A stretch of DNA of 32,468 nt from CAZTJA01 sp964613745 (GTDB taxonomy: Bacteria > Desulfobacterota > Desulfomonilia > Desulfomonilales > Desulfomonilaceae). A program made the translations under genes and the position numbers. Positions 16,185 to 24,836 of the stretch are shown one piece after another. The stretch lies in assembly GCA_964613745.1 (NCBI GenBank), contig CAZTJA010000026.1, positions 1 to 32,468 of the forward strand. The letters run 5' to 3'. The notes beneath the pieces were generated by a model, which was not told where the DNA came from, did no database searches, and was given only the letters and a program-made list of their open reading frames with translations. Position 1 is the first letter of the stretch. Each line of letters opens with the position of its first letter.

Positions 16185-19100
16185 CTAAGGCTTGACTTGC
16201 ATCGGAGAATCGAGGTCGGCAAGTAAATTGAACACTCCTGCAGCAACTGCCATTTCTATTATGGTGAATTCGGTCATTGGTACAAGTTCATGTGCATCTA
16301 TGAAACGTCTCAAAATCGGATATGGATCCATTGGGGTGTTGCTGTGCGGAAAGCTGTTTTCATCTTTCTGTGCGGCAATGTAGTAGGGTTGATTATTGGT
16401 TAAATGAGCAGCTACTCCAAATACCGGAATTCCCGGTACGGGATCTTTCACCTCATCGTGAATAGATGGATGGTGAAGCGGATCTTTGGGGAATCGCTTG
16501 CCCAACCCGGTTATGAAACTCATGCTCAGGGGATTGGCTCCAAGTTGTGTATCCAAATTTAGGAGCGCTGAAGTCAAATATTTAGGATCCCGGCTGATTG
16601 TATAAGCCTGTATTAATTTAAAGGAATACTTTGCGCTCTGAGTAAAAGATCCCCAGCCTATCCACTCGGGAACATCCAAACGAGCTGCATTCTTGTAGGG
16701 ATTGGTTCGAGTGCGATCGACAAGCTCATCGGCTCTTTTAGTCAGTTCCCTTCTAATTTCCGATTGAATTTTGTCATCTGAACCATTTCGGTCGGAATGT
16801 AAATAAGCCCAATAAGCACATGAATAGAAATGTTGCCAATCGTTCCATCCCCAGGATTTGTTCACCGTGTTTGCCCACCACGTTTGAAAAAAACTGCCGT
16901 ATTCCGATTCTCCTGTCGTTCTATAAAGCTCTGCTGCTGCCCATAATCTGTTGTCAATGTCCTCTGGATCGCTATACTCTCCGGTTGTGTTTCCGGGTGG
17001 GTTTCTAAAGCCGGACTTTGGAATTGGATCAGGGTGCCGCTTCAAAAACTGCCATGCCTTGATAGATCTCTCTAGATATTCGGTTGCCTTTGCTTCGTCG
17101 AATTTAGCGAACAGCCTTGAAGCCAAAGCGAGGACTGCCGCTCCCAACGCGGTATCATGTGTTGTAACCTCATAAATGTACCTGGGATTTGATTCATCAT
17201 GAGGCATTCCTTCAAACCACTTTTCAGAAGTGAGCTTATGATGGAATCCGCCCTCAGTAGATTGCATGCGACAAATCCAATCAAGTTCCCATTTACATTC
17301 GTCCAATATGTCCGGAATTCCGTTGCCGCTTTCCGGAATGTTCCACGCACCATCCTTAAATTTTGTTGGATCCATCTCATATGCCGTAAACAAATGCCAT
17401 AATGCGGAAGCGGCTGTGGGCACGTATTTGCCGTAGTCTCCGGCATCATGCCATCCCCCTGCAGCGCAGATCATTGATCCCGGCTGGTCCGATCCAAGAA
17501 ACGGACTTTTCGAGATTGAGTCGTGAAGAACTGCATCAATCTTACGGCAGTCGGGAAGGTTCTCATGGCAAACTTGTCGGGAGAAACGCTTCTCAACAAA
17601 TGGATATGACAAATCAGTTCCACAACGCTGATGGTAAAAGGATCGGCCTGTAATGAATGCCGCTTCATTTAAAACGCTTCGTCCAATCAAAAATGAGTCA
17701 GAAGTGCCCAGACCCGGAACGTTTACCCGGTAAGATCCCGGGTTTGTGATATGCGAAAAATCGAAAGAACATGTGTCTTCACCGGACAAAAACCAGTTTG
17801 CATGTTCCATTCTGATGGGAGCACGGAATACTTCCTCACCGGTGAGGTCATCAATTACAATTGCATGCCGCATCGGTTTGGGCAGTCTTAAAGAACCTTT
17901 AGGCAGGAAGAACATGGATCGCGGGTGAAAACCATCCCATTGTAAGACTTTCTTCCAGCTTGATTTGGGCAAATCAGATGAAAACAAACCTCCGGAAGAA
18001 TCAACACACCAGGCTTTTCGAGCATCTTCAAGAACGATTGACCTAATAGTACCTACTGCCGAAATGGGCTGTTCAATGAAACGGGTTTGACCCTTTTCTT
18101 TCAGCCAAACGATACCGTTCTCTCCTCCAATCCAAACCCGACCGGCCCGATCCGCATGTACACATCTCAACTTGGAATGTGATCTGGGAATATTCTCGAA
18201 CTTCTTCCAATTTCCCGATGATCTGACCAGAACTGCTCCTTCATCTCCCACTGCCCAGATCATATCGCCGTCGATTGAATGTGCCGCATACAAATTACTT
18301 TTTGACGAGCATTTCTCGAAGATCCAACGATTTGTATTATAGCGAAGAATCGTGCCGGCATCCCCAACCGCAATCGTAGTATTTGCTCCAGACCACACAC
18401 TTCGCAAATTCTCAGACGTGTTGGTAGGGACCTGGATCCAAAAGCCATTGTGGAGACGCAGGCTGGTTCCCGCAGCGCCCACAATCCAACCGCTCCCATC
18501 AGGTGCAAAGCTAATAGAATAAAGATGCGCATTTGTCGGGGAATGCCGTCGCGACCATTCAGCGCCGTCCCAATGCATTATCGTTCCATCGTCGCCGACT
18601 GCATAGATGTCGTCTTCTCGAATACCACCTATGTCATTGATCGTTTCATTCGAAATTCTGAATTGTTGTGCTTTCAGCAGTGAAGCCTGCCCCGAGACTA
18701 TGCCTCCGTCCTTTCCCACAACCCAAAATCCCCCGCCTAAATCTCCAAGGTATCCACCTATGTACCCGATTTTAGGGGCTCCGGGTAAGTATCCCACCTG
18801 ATTAATTTTAATATTGGTATTTAGAGCTTTATCACTGTAATGAAACTTGAATTCGGTCGGCGGCATCTTGTTACAAAACGTATCCCGTACGTTCGAAACG
18901 TTGAGGACATAATCATGTCCGTTCTTCATCGGCTTAGGCAAACGCATATAAACATTGAAGCTGATTTTGGGAACGCCGCTGGCGCTGAATTTTTCGACTC
19001 GGTAATGTAAACCCGTGTCCTTAGGATGCAAAGGCATTCGATAATCAGGATCGGAGAGGCTGCACAACGTATAATTCTCAAGTGCTCTGACCGATTCCTC

Positions 19101-19715
19101 TTCATATCGTTTACTGAACGTAAGTTTTAGGACATCGGCGCTCTCAGGAACAGGTTTGTGGAAATGAACATCCAGCTCAATGGGATCGTAATTCTTCAGA
19201 ACAATGTTTTCGACAAAGTATGTGCGAGCCTCGGGGTCCGTTCCCCAAACGAGGCTCTCTACATTTCCGAGATCCCAATCATGGGTGATCAGATCGGAAA
19301 GAGGAATTTTCACGAGCTTATAATCTGAAGATATGTTCTTATCCTCAATATAGTCCTTTAGAATTACCTTTTTTGACCTGCGATTCCATGTGGTCAACCA
19401 GAATTCCAGATCACTGGTGGTTGCGTCAGCACTTCGGAAAGCAAATTCAATGTGAGTATAAAGAGTAAAATCTTTCCTTGCGCCATTTGCGCAGTAAAGG
19501 TTGTACTCCGCCGTTTGAAACTTGTTCGTCATCAAGCGAAGTTTAGTTGACGATTCAGGGTTCTGAGCCTGCGACTCAATATTGTGGAAACAATTTTGTT
19601 CTGATCTATTCGAATTGATCTTTTCGCATGAACGACAATCCCCGTTAGATTGATCGAATCCAATGATAAGTAAAAACATGAGTGTGATTATTGTGAGCAC
19701 GGATGAACCCATCAT
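16185..19715 (-). CDS. Secreted GH9 glycanase with a beta-propeller inserted in its Ig-like domain
   Basis: This large extracytoplasmic glycoside hydrolase is predicted to cut beta-1,4-glucan-like chains, perhaps the polymer made by this locus. Numbered from the ATG at 19715 (1176 residues): a hydrophobic signal or anchor segment at 3-20; a beta-rich, CBM-like region about 60-180; a second beta region to 300; the start of a cellulase N-terminal Ig-like domain, INQVGYLPGAPKIGYI (304-319); then about 280 residues of YCF48-like propeller repeats (AVGDDGTIMHW, IVGAAGTSLRL, AVGDAGTILRY, AVGDEGAVLVR); then the remainder of the Ig domain (VIDDLTGEEVFRAPI onward). The GH9 domain runs from about 690 with GGWHDAGDYGKY (catalytic Asp 757 and 760), SFITGLGKRFP with His 1081-1082, and Glu1149 in MTEFTI. 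A TTG at 19769 would add 18 residues; the ATG places the signal sequence at the N-terminus. Catalytic residues look complete. Confidence 0.87.
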   Translation of the reverse strand: MMGSSVLTIITLMFLLIIGFDQSNGDCRSCEKINSNRSEQNCFHNIESQAQNPESSTKLRLMTNKFQTAEYNLYCANGARKDFTLYTHIEFAFRSADATTSDLEFWLTTWNRRSKKVILKDYIEDKNISSDYKLVKIPLSDLITHDWDLGNVESLVWGTDPEARTYFVENIVLKNYDPIELDVHFHKPVPESADVLKLTFSKRYEEESVRALENYTLCSLSDPDYRMPLHPKDTGLHYRVEKFSASGVPKISFNVYMRLPKPMKNGHDYVLNVSNVRDTFCNKMPPTEFKFHYSDKALNTNIKINQVGYLPGAPKIGYIGGYLGDLGGGFWVVGKDGGIVSGQASLLKAQQFRISNETINDIGGIREDDIYAVGDDGTIMHWDGAEWSRRHSPTNAHLYSISFAPDGSGWIVGAAGTSLRLHNGFWIQVPTNTSENLRSVWSGANTTIAVGDAGTILRYNTNRWIFEKCSSKSNLYAAHSIDGDMIWAVGDEGAVLVRSSGNWKKFENIPRSHSKLRCVHADRAGRVWIGGENGIVWLKEKGQTRFIEQPISAVGTIRSIVLEDARKAWCVDSSGGLFSSDLPKSSWKKVLQWDGFHPRSMFFLPKGSLRLPKPMRHAIVIDDLTGEEVFRAPIRMEHANWFLSGEDTCSFDFSHITNPGSYRVNVPGLGTSDSFLIGRSVLNEAAFITGRSFYHQRCGTDLSYPFVEKRFSRQVCHENLPDCRKIDAVLHDSISKSPFLGSDQPGSMICAAGGWHDAGDYGKYVPTAASALWHLFTAYEMDPTKFKDGAWNIPESGNGIPDILDECKWELDWICRMQSTEGGFHHKLTSEKWFEGMPHDESNPRYIYEVTTHDTALGAAVLALASRLFAKFDEAKATEYLERSIKAWQFLKRHPDPIPKSGFRNPPGNTTGEYSDPEDIDNRLWAAAELYRTTGESEYGSFFQTWWANTVNKSWGWNDWQHFYSCAYWAYLHSDRNGSDDKIQSEIRRELTKRADELVDRTRTNPYKNAARLDVPEWIGWGSFTQSAKYSFKLIQAYTISRDPKYLTSALLNLDTQLGANPLSMSFITGLGKRFPKDPLHHPSIHDEVKDPVPGIPVFGVAAHLTNNQPYYIAAQKDENSFPHSNTPMDPYPILRRFIDAHELVPMTEFTIIEMAVAAGVFNLLADLDSPMQVKP

Positions 19716-20086
19716 TTGTACGATACAACTCTCCCCAAGTGACACGCCTATTGGTTTTGCGTGATGCAATTCTTGGGCTATTGAATCTCTTGTGCCCTAA
19801 AGCTCCATCGGTGAATCATCTCTTACCATCAACGAAACATCCGGAATCATTCGGATTGACTAATGAATTGAAACTATTATATAATTCGCGCCAAACCGCT
19901 TGATCCAATTTGAAGTGTCATATGTTGAATACCTTCATATCATGGAGGAATTCTTCAAGATAGCTTTCATGCGAGCTTCTTAACTTCGGGCCCTCTAAAT
20001 GGAGAAATGTAGATCCAATCTCGAATCCCTATATTGGAAACAAGCTTAATATTAAAGCTACCCTGATTCGATGAAAACTATAATGT
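19716..20086. other. Divergent intergenic region between the two polysaccharide transcription units
   Basis: This 371-nt gap separates the minus-strand GH9 gene from the plus-strand TolC-like gene. It holds a good plus-strand promoter candidate at 19856-19885. The palindrome ATTATATAAT (19877-19886) at its -10 could in principle serve both directions, but no convincing minus-strand -35 was found. Very short reading frames near 19920-19980 have no support as genes. No terminator, riboswitch or RNA gene was recognised. Confidence 0.6.
19856..19885 (+). promoter_or_regulatory. Candidate sigma-70 promoter for the TolC-like/phosphoesterase unit
   Basis: TTGACT (19856-19861), an 18-nt spacer and TATAAT (19880-19885) form a near-consensus promoter. 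The predicted start near 19892 leaves a leader of about 195 nt before the TolC-like gene. Confidence 0.5.
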
Positions 20087-21709
20087 ATGTGGGAGAAGTG
20101 TTTGGCAGCGGGTCTCAAAAAGAAAATCTGCACATTGTGCATGATTATTGTGCTGCCTATGCTCGTTTCCGGATGCATGCTCTCATTTCGCGTTCCCTTG
20201 CTGGGACGGATCTTTCCTGCCGCAATACCGCCTCTACCACCACAACATGATGATAAGCAGAAAAGTTCGGCTAAGAAGATTGTCCTGGAATCCGTTGACG
20301 GTCCTCTTCGGGTAACTCTTCCAGAGGCAATTATTCTCGCTTTATCCAACAACAAACAGTTTCAAGTTGATCGCATCAAACCGGCTATTGTAAGCACCTT
20401 TGAATTGGAAGAGGCCGCCCTGTTCGATCCAATTTTCCAGGCATTTGGTGAGAGATCCAGAGAAAGAACGGACAAGCACACCGTACAGCAAAATTTCAAT
20501 GTTACTTCCAGGGTGAGTCGATACCTCCCAACCGGAACCAAAGTTGAGGCCGAAGCGGGTTCCGATTGGAACAGGAGCATGCCGCCTTCGACGGATCCGG
20601 AGAGTGACTGGAGATCCTATGTGCAAGTTGGAGTAACTCAGAAGCTCCTGAGAGGCGCAGGGGTCGACGTCAATCTGGTGAATTTGAGAAAAGCTGCTTT
20701 GGATACGAGAATCTCTCTATTTGAATTGACGGGCTTAGCAGAAACCTTGGTCTCCGATATCGAAAATGCTTATTGGGATCATCTTTCCGCATTGGGGCAA
20801 GTAAATATCAATTCCCGCTCTCTGGCTCTGGCTCGCAGACTCGTTCGTGAAACTCAGGAAAGAGTAGCGGCAGGTCAGAAAGCGCGATCCGAGGTATATT
20901 TCTTCCAGGCCGAGGCATCCTCGAGAGAACAATTCTTAATTGATGCAAAGAGTGAAGTTGAACGTACAAGAATCCGGCTGCTTCGCATGATTAGCCCCCC
21001 AAGTTTTGATCTATGGAATCGCCCGGTGAAGCTCTTAACAAAACCCACAATACCCATGGACTCCGTTGAGAATTTGAGTGATCATGTGAGACTGGCTTTG
21101 CAAATGAGGCCTGATATAAATCAAGCTCGTCTAAAAGAAGGACGAGGGGAACTAGACGTGGTTAAGACGAGGAACGGCCTCCTCCCCAAGCTCGATTTAT
21201 TTATTATATTGGGACGTTCAGGTTATTCCAAGACGTTCCCAAAATCCGTTTCCGATATTACGGCCGGATTCGGCGGCCTGGACTTTCGTGCCGGATTTGA
21301 CTTCGAGATCCCGATAGGCAATCGGAAAGAAATTGCCCAGTTTGACAGATCCGTTTTAACCGTGGCTCAACAACGCGAGGCTATAGACAATTTGGTCCAA
21401 CTGGCACAGGAAGATCTCCTGCTCGCGTATACCGAAATCCATAGAGCCCGAGATATGATGGGTACTGCCGCGGATACTGTTCGATACAATTTGGAGAAAA
21501 GACAGGCGGAACTTGAGAAATACCGGCTAGGAACTTCCAGTGCGTACAGAGTGGCTCAAACGGAGAGAGATGCCGTGACCGCGGAGTTGTCCGCGCTTCG
21601 GGCCCGGATCGATTACCTCAAAGGATTAACACAATTTTATTACGCGGAAGGTTCACTCTTGGCAAGGCGAGGAGTCGGCTTGATTGCCGAGACTCAGAAA
21701 CCGAGATAA
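20087..21709 (+). CDS. TolC-family outer-membrane channel lipoprotein
   Basis: This outer-membrane efflux-type protein forms a trimeric channel in its family and here may export polymer or support the envelope. The N-terminus has a basic stretch, a hydrophobic core and the lipobox LVSGC (Cys30 from the ATG), so it is probably lipid-anchored. LRVTLPEAIILALSNNKQFQ opens the first OEP repeat; the chain then alternates long helices and beta strands over 540 residues, and a second repeat starts near LSDHVRLALQMRPDINQA, with YRLGTSSAYRVAQTERD near the end. The ATG at 20087 has no Shine-Dalgarno. A TTG at 20102 has GGGAG 6 nt upstream and also gives a good lipoprotein signal, so it may be the real start. 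It heads a plus-strand unit with two phosphoesterases. No Wza-type exporter is visible in the window. Confidence 0.88.
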   Translation: MWEKCLAAGLKKKICTLCMIIVLPMLVSGCMLSFRVPLLGRIFPAAIPPLPPQHDDKQKSSAKKIVLESVDGPLRVTLPEAIILALSNNKQFQVDRIKPAIVSTFELEEAALFDPIFQAFGERSRERTDKHTVQQNFNVTSRVSRYLPTGTKVEAEAGSDWNRSMPPSTDPESDWRSYVQVGVTQKLLRGAGVDVNLVNLRKAALDTRISLFELTGLAETLVSDIENAYWDHLSALGQVNINSRSLALARRLVRETQERVAAGQKARSEVYFFQAEASSREQFLIDAKSEVERTRIRLLRMISPPSFDLWNRPVKLLTKPTIPMDSVENLSDHVRLALQMRPDINQARLKEGRGELDVVKTRNGLLPKLDLFIILGRSGYSKTFPKSVSDITAGFGGLDFRAGFDFEIPIGNRKEIAQFDRSVLTVAQQREAIDNLVQLAQEDLLLAYTEIHRARDMMGTAADTVRYNLEKRQAELEKYRLGTSSAYRVAQTERDAVTAELSALRARIDYLKGLTQFYYAEGSLLARRGVGLIAETQKPR

Positions 21710-21718
21710 GGAAATAAA

Positions 21719-22900
21719 GTGCGCTGTGCTTGCACCGTCATATTTATGATTGCGGTATGCTGTTCCCAAGTCTTCGCTCTCGATTATCTTGGGCCTACAA
21801 TCGTTGACCTTCAAAGTGGTCGAGCCGCCGTGGTGGTTCACACTGAAGCTGAGACGGAACTGGTTTTAGAATGCTTTGACGATAAAGGGAAGAGCCTGCC
21901 GAGGCAAACTTCCACGGGACTTACTCACCTGTTCGATATCGATGGGCTCAACCCGGAGACTACATACACGTACCGAATTTCTTCCGAGAAAACGGGTTTT
22001 AAATCGCCCGATTGGATCTTCAAGACACCGGCATTAATTCCCGGGGATTTCAATTTCATAGTATATGGAGACTCGAGAGACGGACAAGCCCCACCTAAAC
22101 GTCACCGTGCGCTGACCGACCATTTTCTGAAGCACAACCCCGCCTTTGTCATACACACGGGAGACCTTCTCATGGGAGGTAAGTCGTCGTCTTCATCAAT
22201 GTTTCACGATGACTGGAAACTTAATTTTTTCGCTCCTTTATCTGGAATTATGGACAAAGTTCCCTTCTACATTGCTTTGGGAAACCACGATCAAGACACA
22301 TCAGATGCCATGGCCGGAGTTCTTAAAGCTTTTCCCAAACTCCGTGAATCCTTTCATTATTCTTTTCGAGTTTCGAAAACCCATTTCACCATACTCCATA
22401 TCGCCAATCAGATGCGGGAATATGAGACTCAGCGAGATTGGTTCATCCGAGAATTGAGCAACAATAAGGATGCGGATTGGAGGATCGTCATCTTACATGT
22501 GTCGCCAATAACGAATGGAAAGTATCGTGATTACGAGTGGACCTTATCCGGTCGTCAGAACTTTATTTTGGACTGCTTTGAGCATGGAGCGGATCTCGTT
22601 TTTTCGGGTCATGATCATAGTTATCAGCGATTCAAGAAGCTCAAACGAAATGAATCTGATTCGCATTCCGTTCAGTTTATAGTCACGGGACTTGCCGGAA
22701 CAAATCCGTACCATGCAGAGGAAAACGAGTATTCAGAAAAAATAATCAACAAAACCGACCATTTTTGCTCGGTTGAGGTGAGCGCCGCAGAACTGAAAGT
22801 GACCGCCTATGACAACGGCAACATGGAGCTCGACAGAGTTACTATTTCGAAACGCGAAACCCAAAAAACGAAAGTCTGGCGTCCTGGAAAGATACATTAG
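21719..22900 (+). CDS. Secreted metallophosphoesterase, purple acid phosphatase-like
   Basis: This is a dinuclear-metal phosphoesterase exported to the periplasm or cell surface. A signal peptide covers residues 1-20 (cleavage predicted after VFA). Residues 22-105 are a fibronectin-III-like strand domain, as in purple acid phosphatases. The catalytic domain shows the whole metal-ligand set: YGDSRDG (Asp118), HTGDLL (Asp149), LGNHDQ (Asn189, His190), ILHVSP (His260) and FSGHDHSYQR (His298, His300). The substrate is unknown. The start is a GTG with AAGGA 6 nt upstream, only 9 nt after the TolC-like stop, so the two are co-transcribed. In this setting it may remove phosphate from an exported glycan or recycle phosphate outside the cell, which is conjecture. 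Confidence 0.88.
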   Translation: MRCACTVIFMIAVCCSQVFALDYLGPTIVDLQSGRAAVVVHTEAETELVLECFDDKGKSLPRQTSTGLTHLFDIDGLNPETTYTYRISSEKTGFKSPDWIFKTPALIPGDFNFIVYGDSRDGQAPPKRHRALTDHFLKHNPAFVIHTGDLLMGGKSSSSSMFHDDWKLNFFAPLSGIMDKVPFYIALGNHDQDTSDAMAGVLKAFPKLRESFHYSFRVSKTHFTILHIANQMREYETQRDWFIRELSNNKDADWRIVILHVSPITNGKYRDYEWTLSGRQNFILDCFEHGADLVFSGHDHSYQRFKKLKRNESDSHSVQFIVTGLAGTNPYHAEENEYSEKIINKTDHFCSVEVSAAELKVTAYDNGNMELDRVTISKRETQKTKVWRPGKIH

Positions 22901-22939
22901 TTACGAACGTACGATGCTCAACATAAGGAAATGAGCCAC

Positions 22940-24088
22940 ATGAAAAAAATAGTTGTCTGCATGTTCATAGATGCCATGGGATGGGAAATAATCAAGGATC
23001 GACCGTTTCTAAAAGATGTACTCCCGTATAGATATAGGGCTATGATGCAGTTCGGCTATTCCAGCACAGCCATACCCACCATTCTAAGCGGCCAAAGACC
23101 AAATGTTCATAAACATTTGAGTTTCTATTACTATGCGCCGGAAAAATCGCCTTTCTCTCTCATGAAGTATTTACGTTTAGACCTGCTCCCCTACTCCATA
23201 GGTGACCGTTGGAGAGTCCGTCACATTTTATCGAAAATAGTAGCCAAGTATTATGGGTTCACCGGCTATTTTGAACTTTACTCAATGGCATACACGAAAC
23301 TCCCCTACTTTGATTATATCGAGAAAACGGACATTTTTGTTCCAGGTGGACTGAGTCCGGTCAAGAATATCGCTGATTTGCTTGAGGATAATCGAATTCC
23401 ATATCACATCTCCAATTGGAGATTGAAGGAAATCGAAAATGTGGAAGCTTTGATTTCCGAAATAAGAAAAGGCGAAATCCGGTTTGCATTCTTATATACC
23501 GCTGCAATGGATGGATTGCTCCATATGGTGACGAAAACCGGGAAAGAGGTGAGCACAAAATTGGACTGGTATGAACAGCAGATCAAACGAGTGATGCGTG
23601 AACTTGAAGCACACTACCAGGACATCTACTTTGCTGTTTTTTCGGATCATGGAATGACGACACTGACTGGAGTTCAAAACGTCAAGGCTCAAATTGACGG
23701 ACTCGGCCTAACATTCGGTAAAGATTATGCCGTTGTGTACGACTCCACCATGGCACGATTTTGGTTCCTCAACGATCGTGCAGAAAAGTTGATAATGGGC
23801 ACGTTGCCGGAAATCCCCAATAGCAGAGTGTTGATTGAAGATGAACTAGTTGGGTACGGAATTAATTTTGCCGACCACATGTACGGGCAGGTTTATTTAC
23901 TCATGGACCCGGGGTGGCAAATAGAGCCATGCGATATGGGGCTCAGAGCTTTACCGGGTATGCATGGATTTGCGCCTGAACATGAAGATTCATATGCTGC
24001 ATTGCTGAGTTCGCATGAACTGAACATGCCGATAGCTCACGTGGCCGATTACTTCCAATTGATGAAATCGAAAATAACGACGCTGTGA
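22940..24088 (+). CDS. Alkaline phosphatase superfamily phosphodiesterase/phosphotransferase
   Basis: This is a two-metal phosphoesterase of the nucleotide pyrophosphatase/phosphodiesterase branch. From the ATG at 22940 the motifs appear in order: FIDAMG (Asp11), YSSTAIPTILSGQRPNVH (nucleophile Ser/Thr near 41-43), TAAMDGLLHM (Asp and His ligands), FSDHGMT (Asp-His) and ALPGMHGF (last His). There is no signal peptide, so it probably acts in the cytosol, unlike the preceding exported phosphoesterase. Homologues of this kind often lie in surface-polysaccharide loci, but a substrate cannot be named. I chose the ATG at 22940 because AAGGAA lies 9 nt upstream; the ATG at 22931 is too close to that site. 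The length is 382 residues. Confidence 0.84.
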   Translation: MKKIVVCMFIDAMGWEIIKDRPFLKDVLPYRYRAMMQFGYSSTAIPTILSGQRPNVHKHLSFYYYAPEKSPFSLMKYLRLDLLPYSIGDRWRVRHILSKIVAKYYGFTGYFELYSMAYTKLPYFDYIEKTDIFVPGGLSPVKNIADLLEDNRIPYHISNWRLKEIENVEALISEIRKGEIRFAFLYTAAMDGLLHMVTKTGKEVSTKLDWYEQQIKRVMRELEAHYQDIYFAVFSDHGMTTLTGVQNVKAQIDGLGLTFGKDYAVVYDSTMARFWFLNDRAEKLIMGTLPEIPNSRVLIEDELVGYGINFADHMYGQVYLLMDPGWQIEPCDMGLRALPGMHGFAPEHEDSYAALLSSHELNMPIAHVADYFQLMKSKITTL

Positions 24089-24170
24089 TCTAGCCGTTTG
24101 GCCTCTTTTTTGCTCATGAATTTACGTTTGCTGATCGACCTTGATCAATTAAACGCTTCCGCTATCATTT

Positions 24171-24199
24171 AAATCAGTTTCTCTGATTTGAGGCTTTTT
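24171..24199 (+). terminator. Weak intrinsic terminator candidate
   Basis: AAATCAG (24171-24177) pairs with CTGATTT (24183-24189) around a 5-nt loop, and a run of five T follows at 24195-24199. The stem is AT-rich and the T-run is 5 nt away, so efficiency is doubtful. It would end transcripts from the phosphoesterase unit. Confidence 0.3.
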
Positions 24200-24206
24200 A
24201 TTCTTC

Positions 24207-24250
24207 TCATTTTGAGGAGTTATAATTTGACGCAATCAGCCTCAAAATGA
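24207..24250. repeat. Perfect 11-bp inverted repeat, possible operator
   Basis: TCATTTTGAGG (24207-24217) and CCTCAAAATGA (24240-24250) are exact reverse complements separated by 22 nt. A second TTGAGGC at 24188-24194 can also pair with GCCTCAA at 24239-24245, which allows two alternative hairpins. The TTGACG -35-like hexamer lies between the arms, as an operator would. No regulator is known. Confidence 0.5.
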
Positions 24251-24329
24251 TACATAGGTCAAGCAATCATGAGGCAATGACTCTCATCCGGACACTTTCC
24301 GGAATCTCCCTCGGTTCTGTGGTTACCGT

Positions 24330-24566
24330 ATGAAAAAACGAATAATTGCCGGCGAGTTTGTAGCCGATCTTAGGGCAGGCATGGACGATGCCGGTCTTAT
24401 GGAAAAGTATGGTTTGAGTGATTCTGAGCTTGGAAAAGTATTCGACAAACTTATTGATGCGGACCTTATCACGCTCGATGAGTTATGGAAAAGATCATTG
24501 CTCAGCGACACCCAGATTACAAAGGCTTATGTAGAGGCCCAGACCGCCATAGACGAGTTGAATTGA
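24330..24566 (+). CDS. Small protein with a repeated helical module, function unknown
   Basis: This is a 78-residue, probably all-helical acidic protein. Residues 1-45 read as a compact module: IIAGEFVADLRAGMDDAGLM, then EKYGLSDSELGKVFDKLIDA, then a LITLDEL turn. From memory, similar 'DLRxGMDDxxLMxKYxLSxxxLxxxFxKLxxA' modules occur as stand-alone proteins and as tails of signalling proteins in Deltaproteobacteria; the helix-turn-helix-like spacing suggests protein or nucleic-acid binding, but no function is established to my knowledge. It has no Shine-Dalgarno of note and stands alone between two large intergenic regions. It could be a local regulator using the adjacent inverted repeat, which is speculation. 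Confidence 0.7.
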   Translation: MKKRIIAGEFVADLRAGMDDAGLMEKYGLSDSELGKVFDKLIDADLITLDELWKRSLLSDTQITKAYVEAQTAIDELN

Positions 24567-24729
24567 ATTGTATCTCACAACACAATTCTCATTGTCTTGG
24601 GTCGGCTAAGTGCGCACCAACTCCGTTCCATTGATTCCCTGTTTCTCATGAATTGCGGCTACGCAAGTCTCCGCTAACGGTGTGCGCTACAGCATACATT
24701 AACTATGTTCCATAGACGTATGGATGAAG

Positions 24730-24777
24730 TGCATCGAATTTCTAGAACAGTAGAAAAGTCGCGAACCGTTCGATGCA
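24730..24777. repeat. 9-bp inverted repeat upstream of the sugar transferase gene
   Basis: TGCATCGAA (24730-24738) and TTCGATGCA (24769-24777) are exact reverse complements with 30 nt between them. They end 59 nt before the start codon of the initiating sugar transferase gene. The rest of the 24567-24836 gap shows only a weak hairpin at its left end and no clear promoter. Confidence 0.4.
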
Positions 24778-24836
24778 TAGGGTTTGAATGAGATTTTCAT
24801 CTGGTGAAAAAAAATGAACGAATCACCGGAGTTATA

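Larger units (their letters stand above)
24089..24329. other. Intergenic region with inverted repeats and weak terminator-like hairpins
   Basis: This 241-nt gap lies between the phosphoesterase gene and a 78-residue protein gene. It contains a short GCC-GTTT-GGC hairpin followed by six T (24093-24111), a stronger hairpin before a T-run (24171-24199) and a perfect 11-bp inverted repeat (24207-24250). TTGACG at 24227 with TACATA 18 nt later is a weak promoter possibility inside that repeat. No gene is seen. Confidence 0.5.

Noticed and set aside
19920..19980. Very short reading frames that could encode a leader peptide
   Set aside because: They are about 13 codons, overlap each other, and have no ribosome binding site or attenuator-like hairpin.
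24567..24836. Possible riboswitch, such as a cyclic-di-GMP type, before the sugar transferase gene
   Set aside because: The conserved core of that class is absent; only short hairpins and the 9-bp repeat are present.
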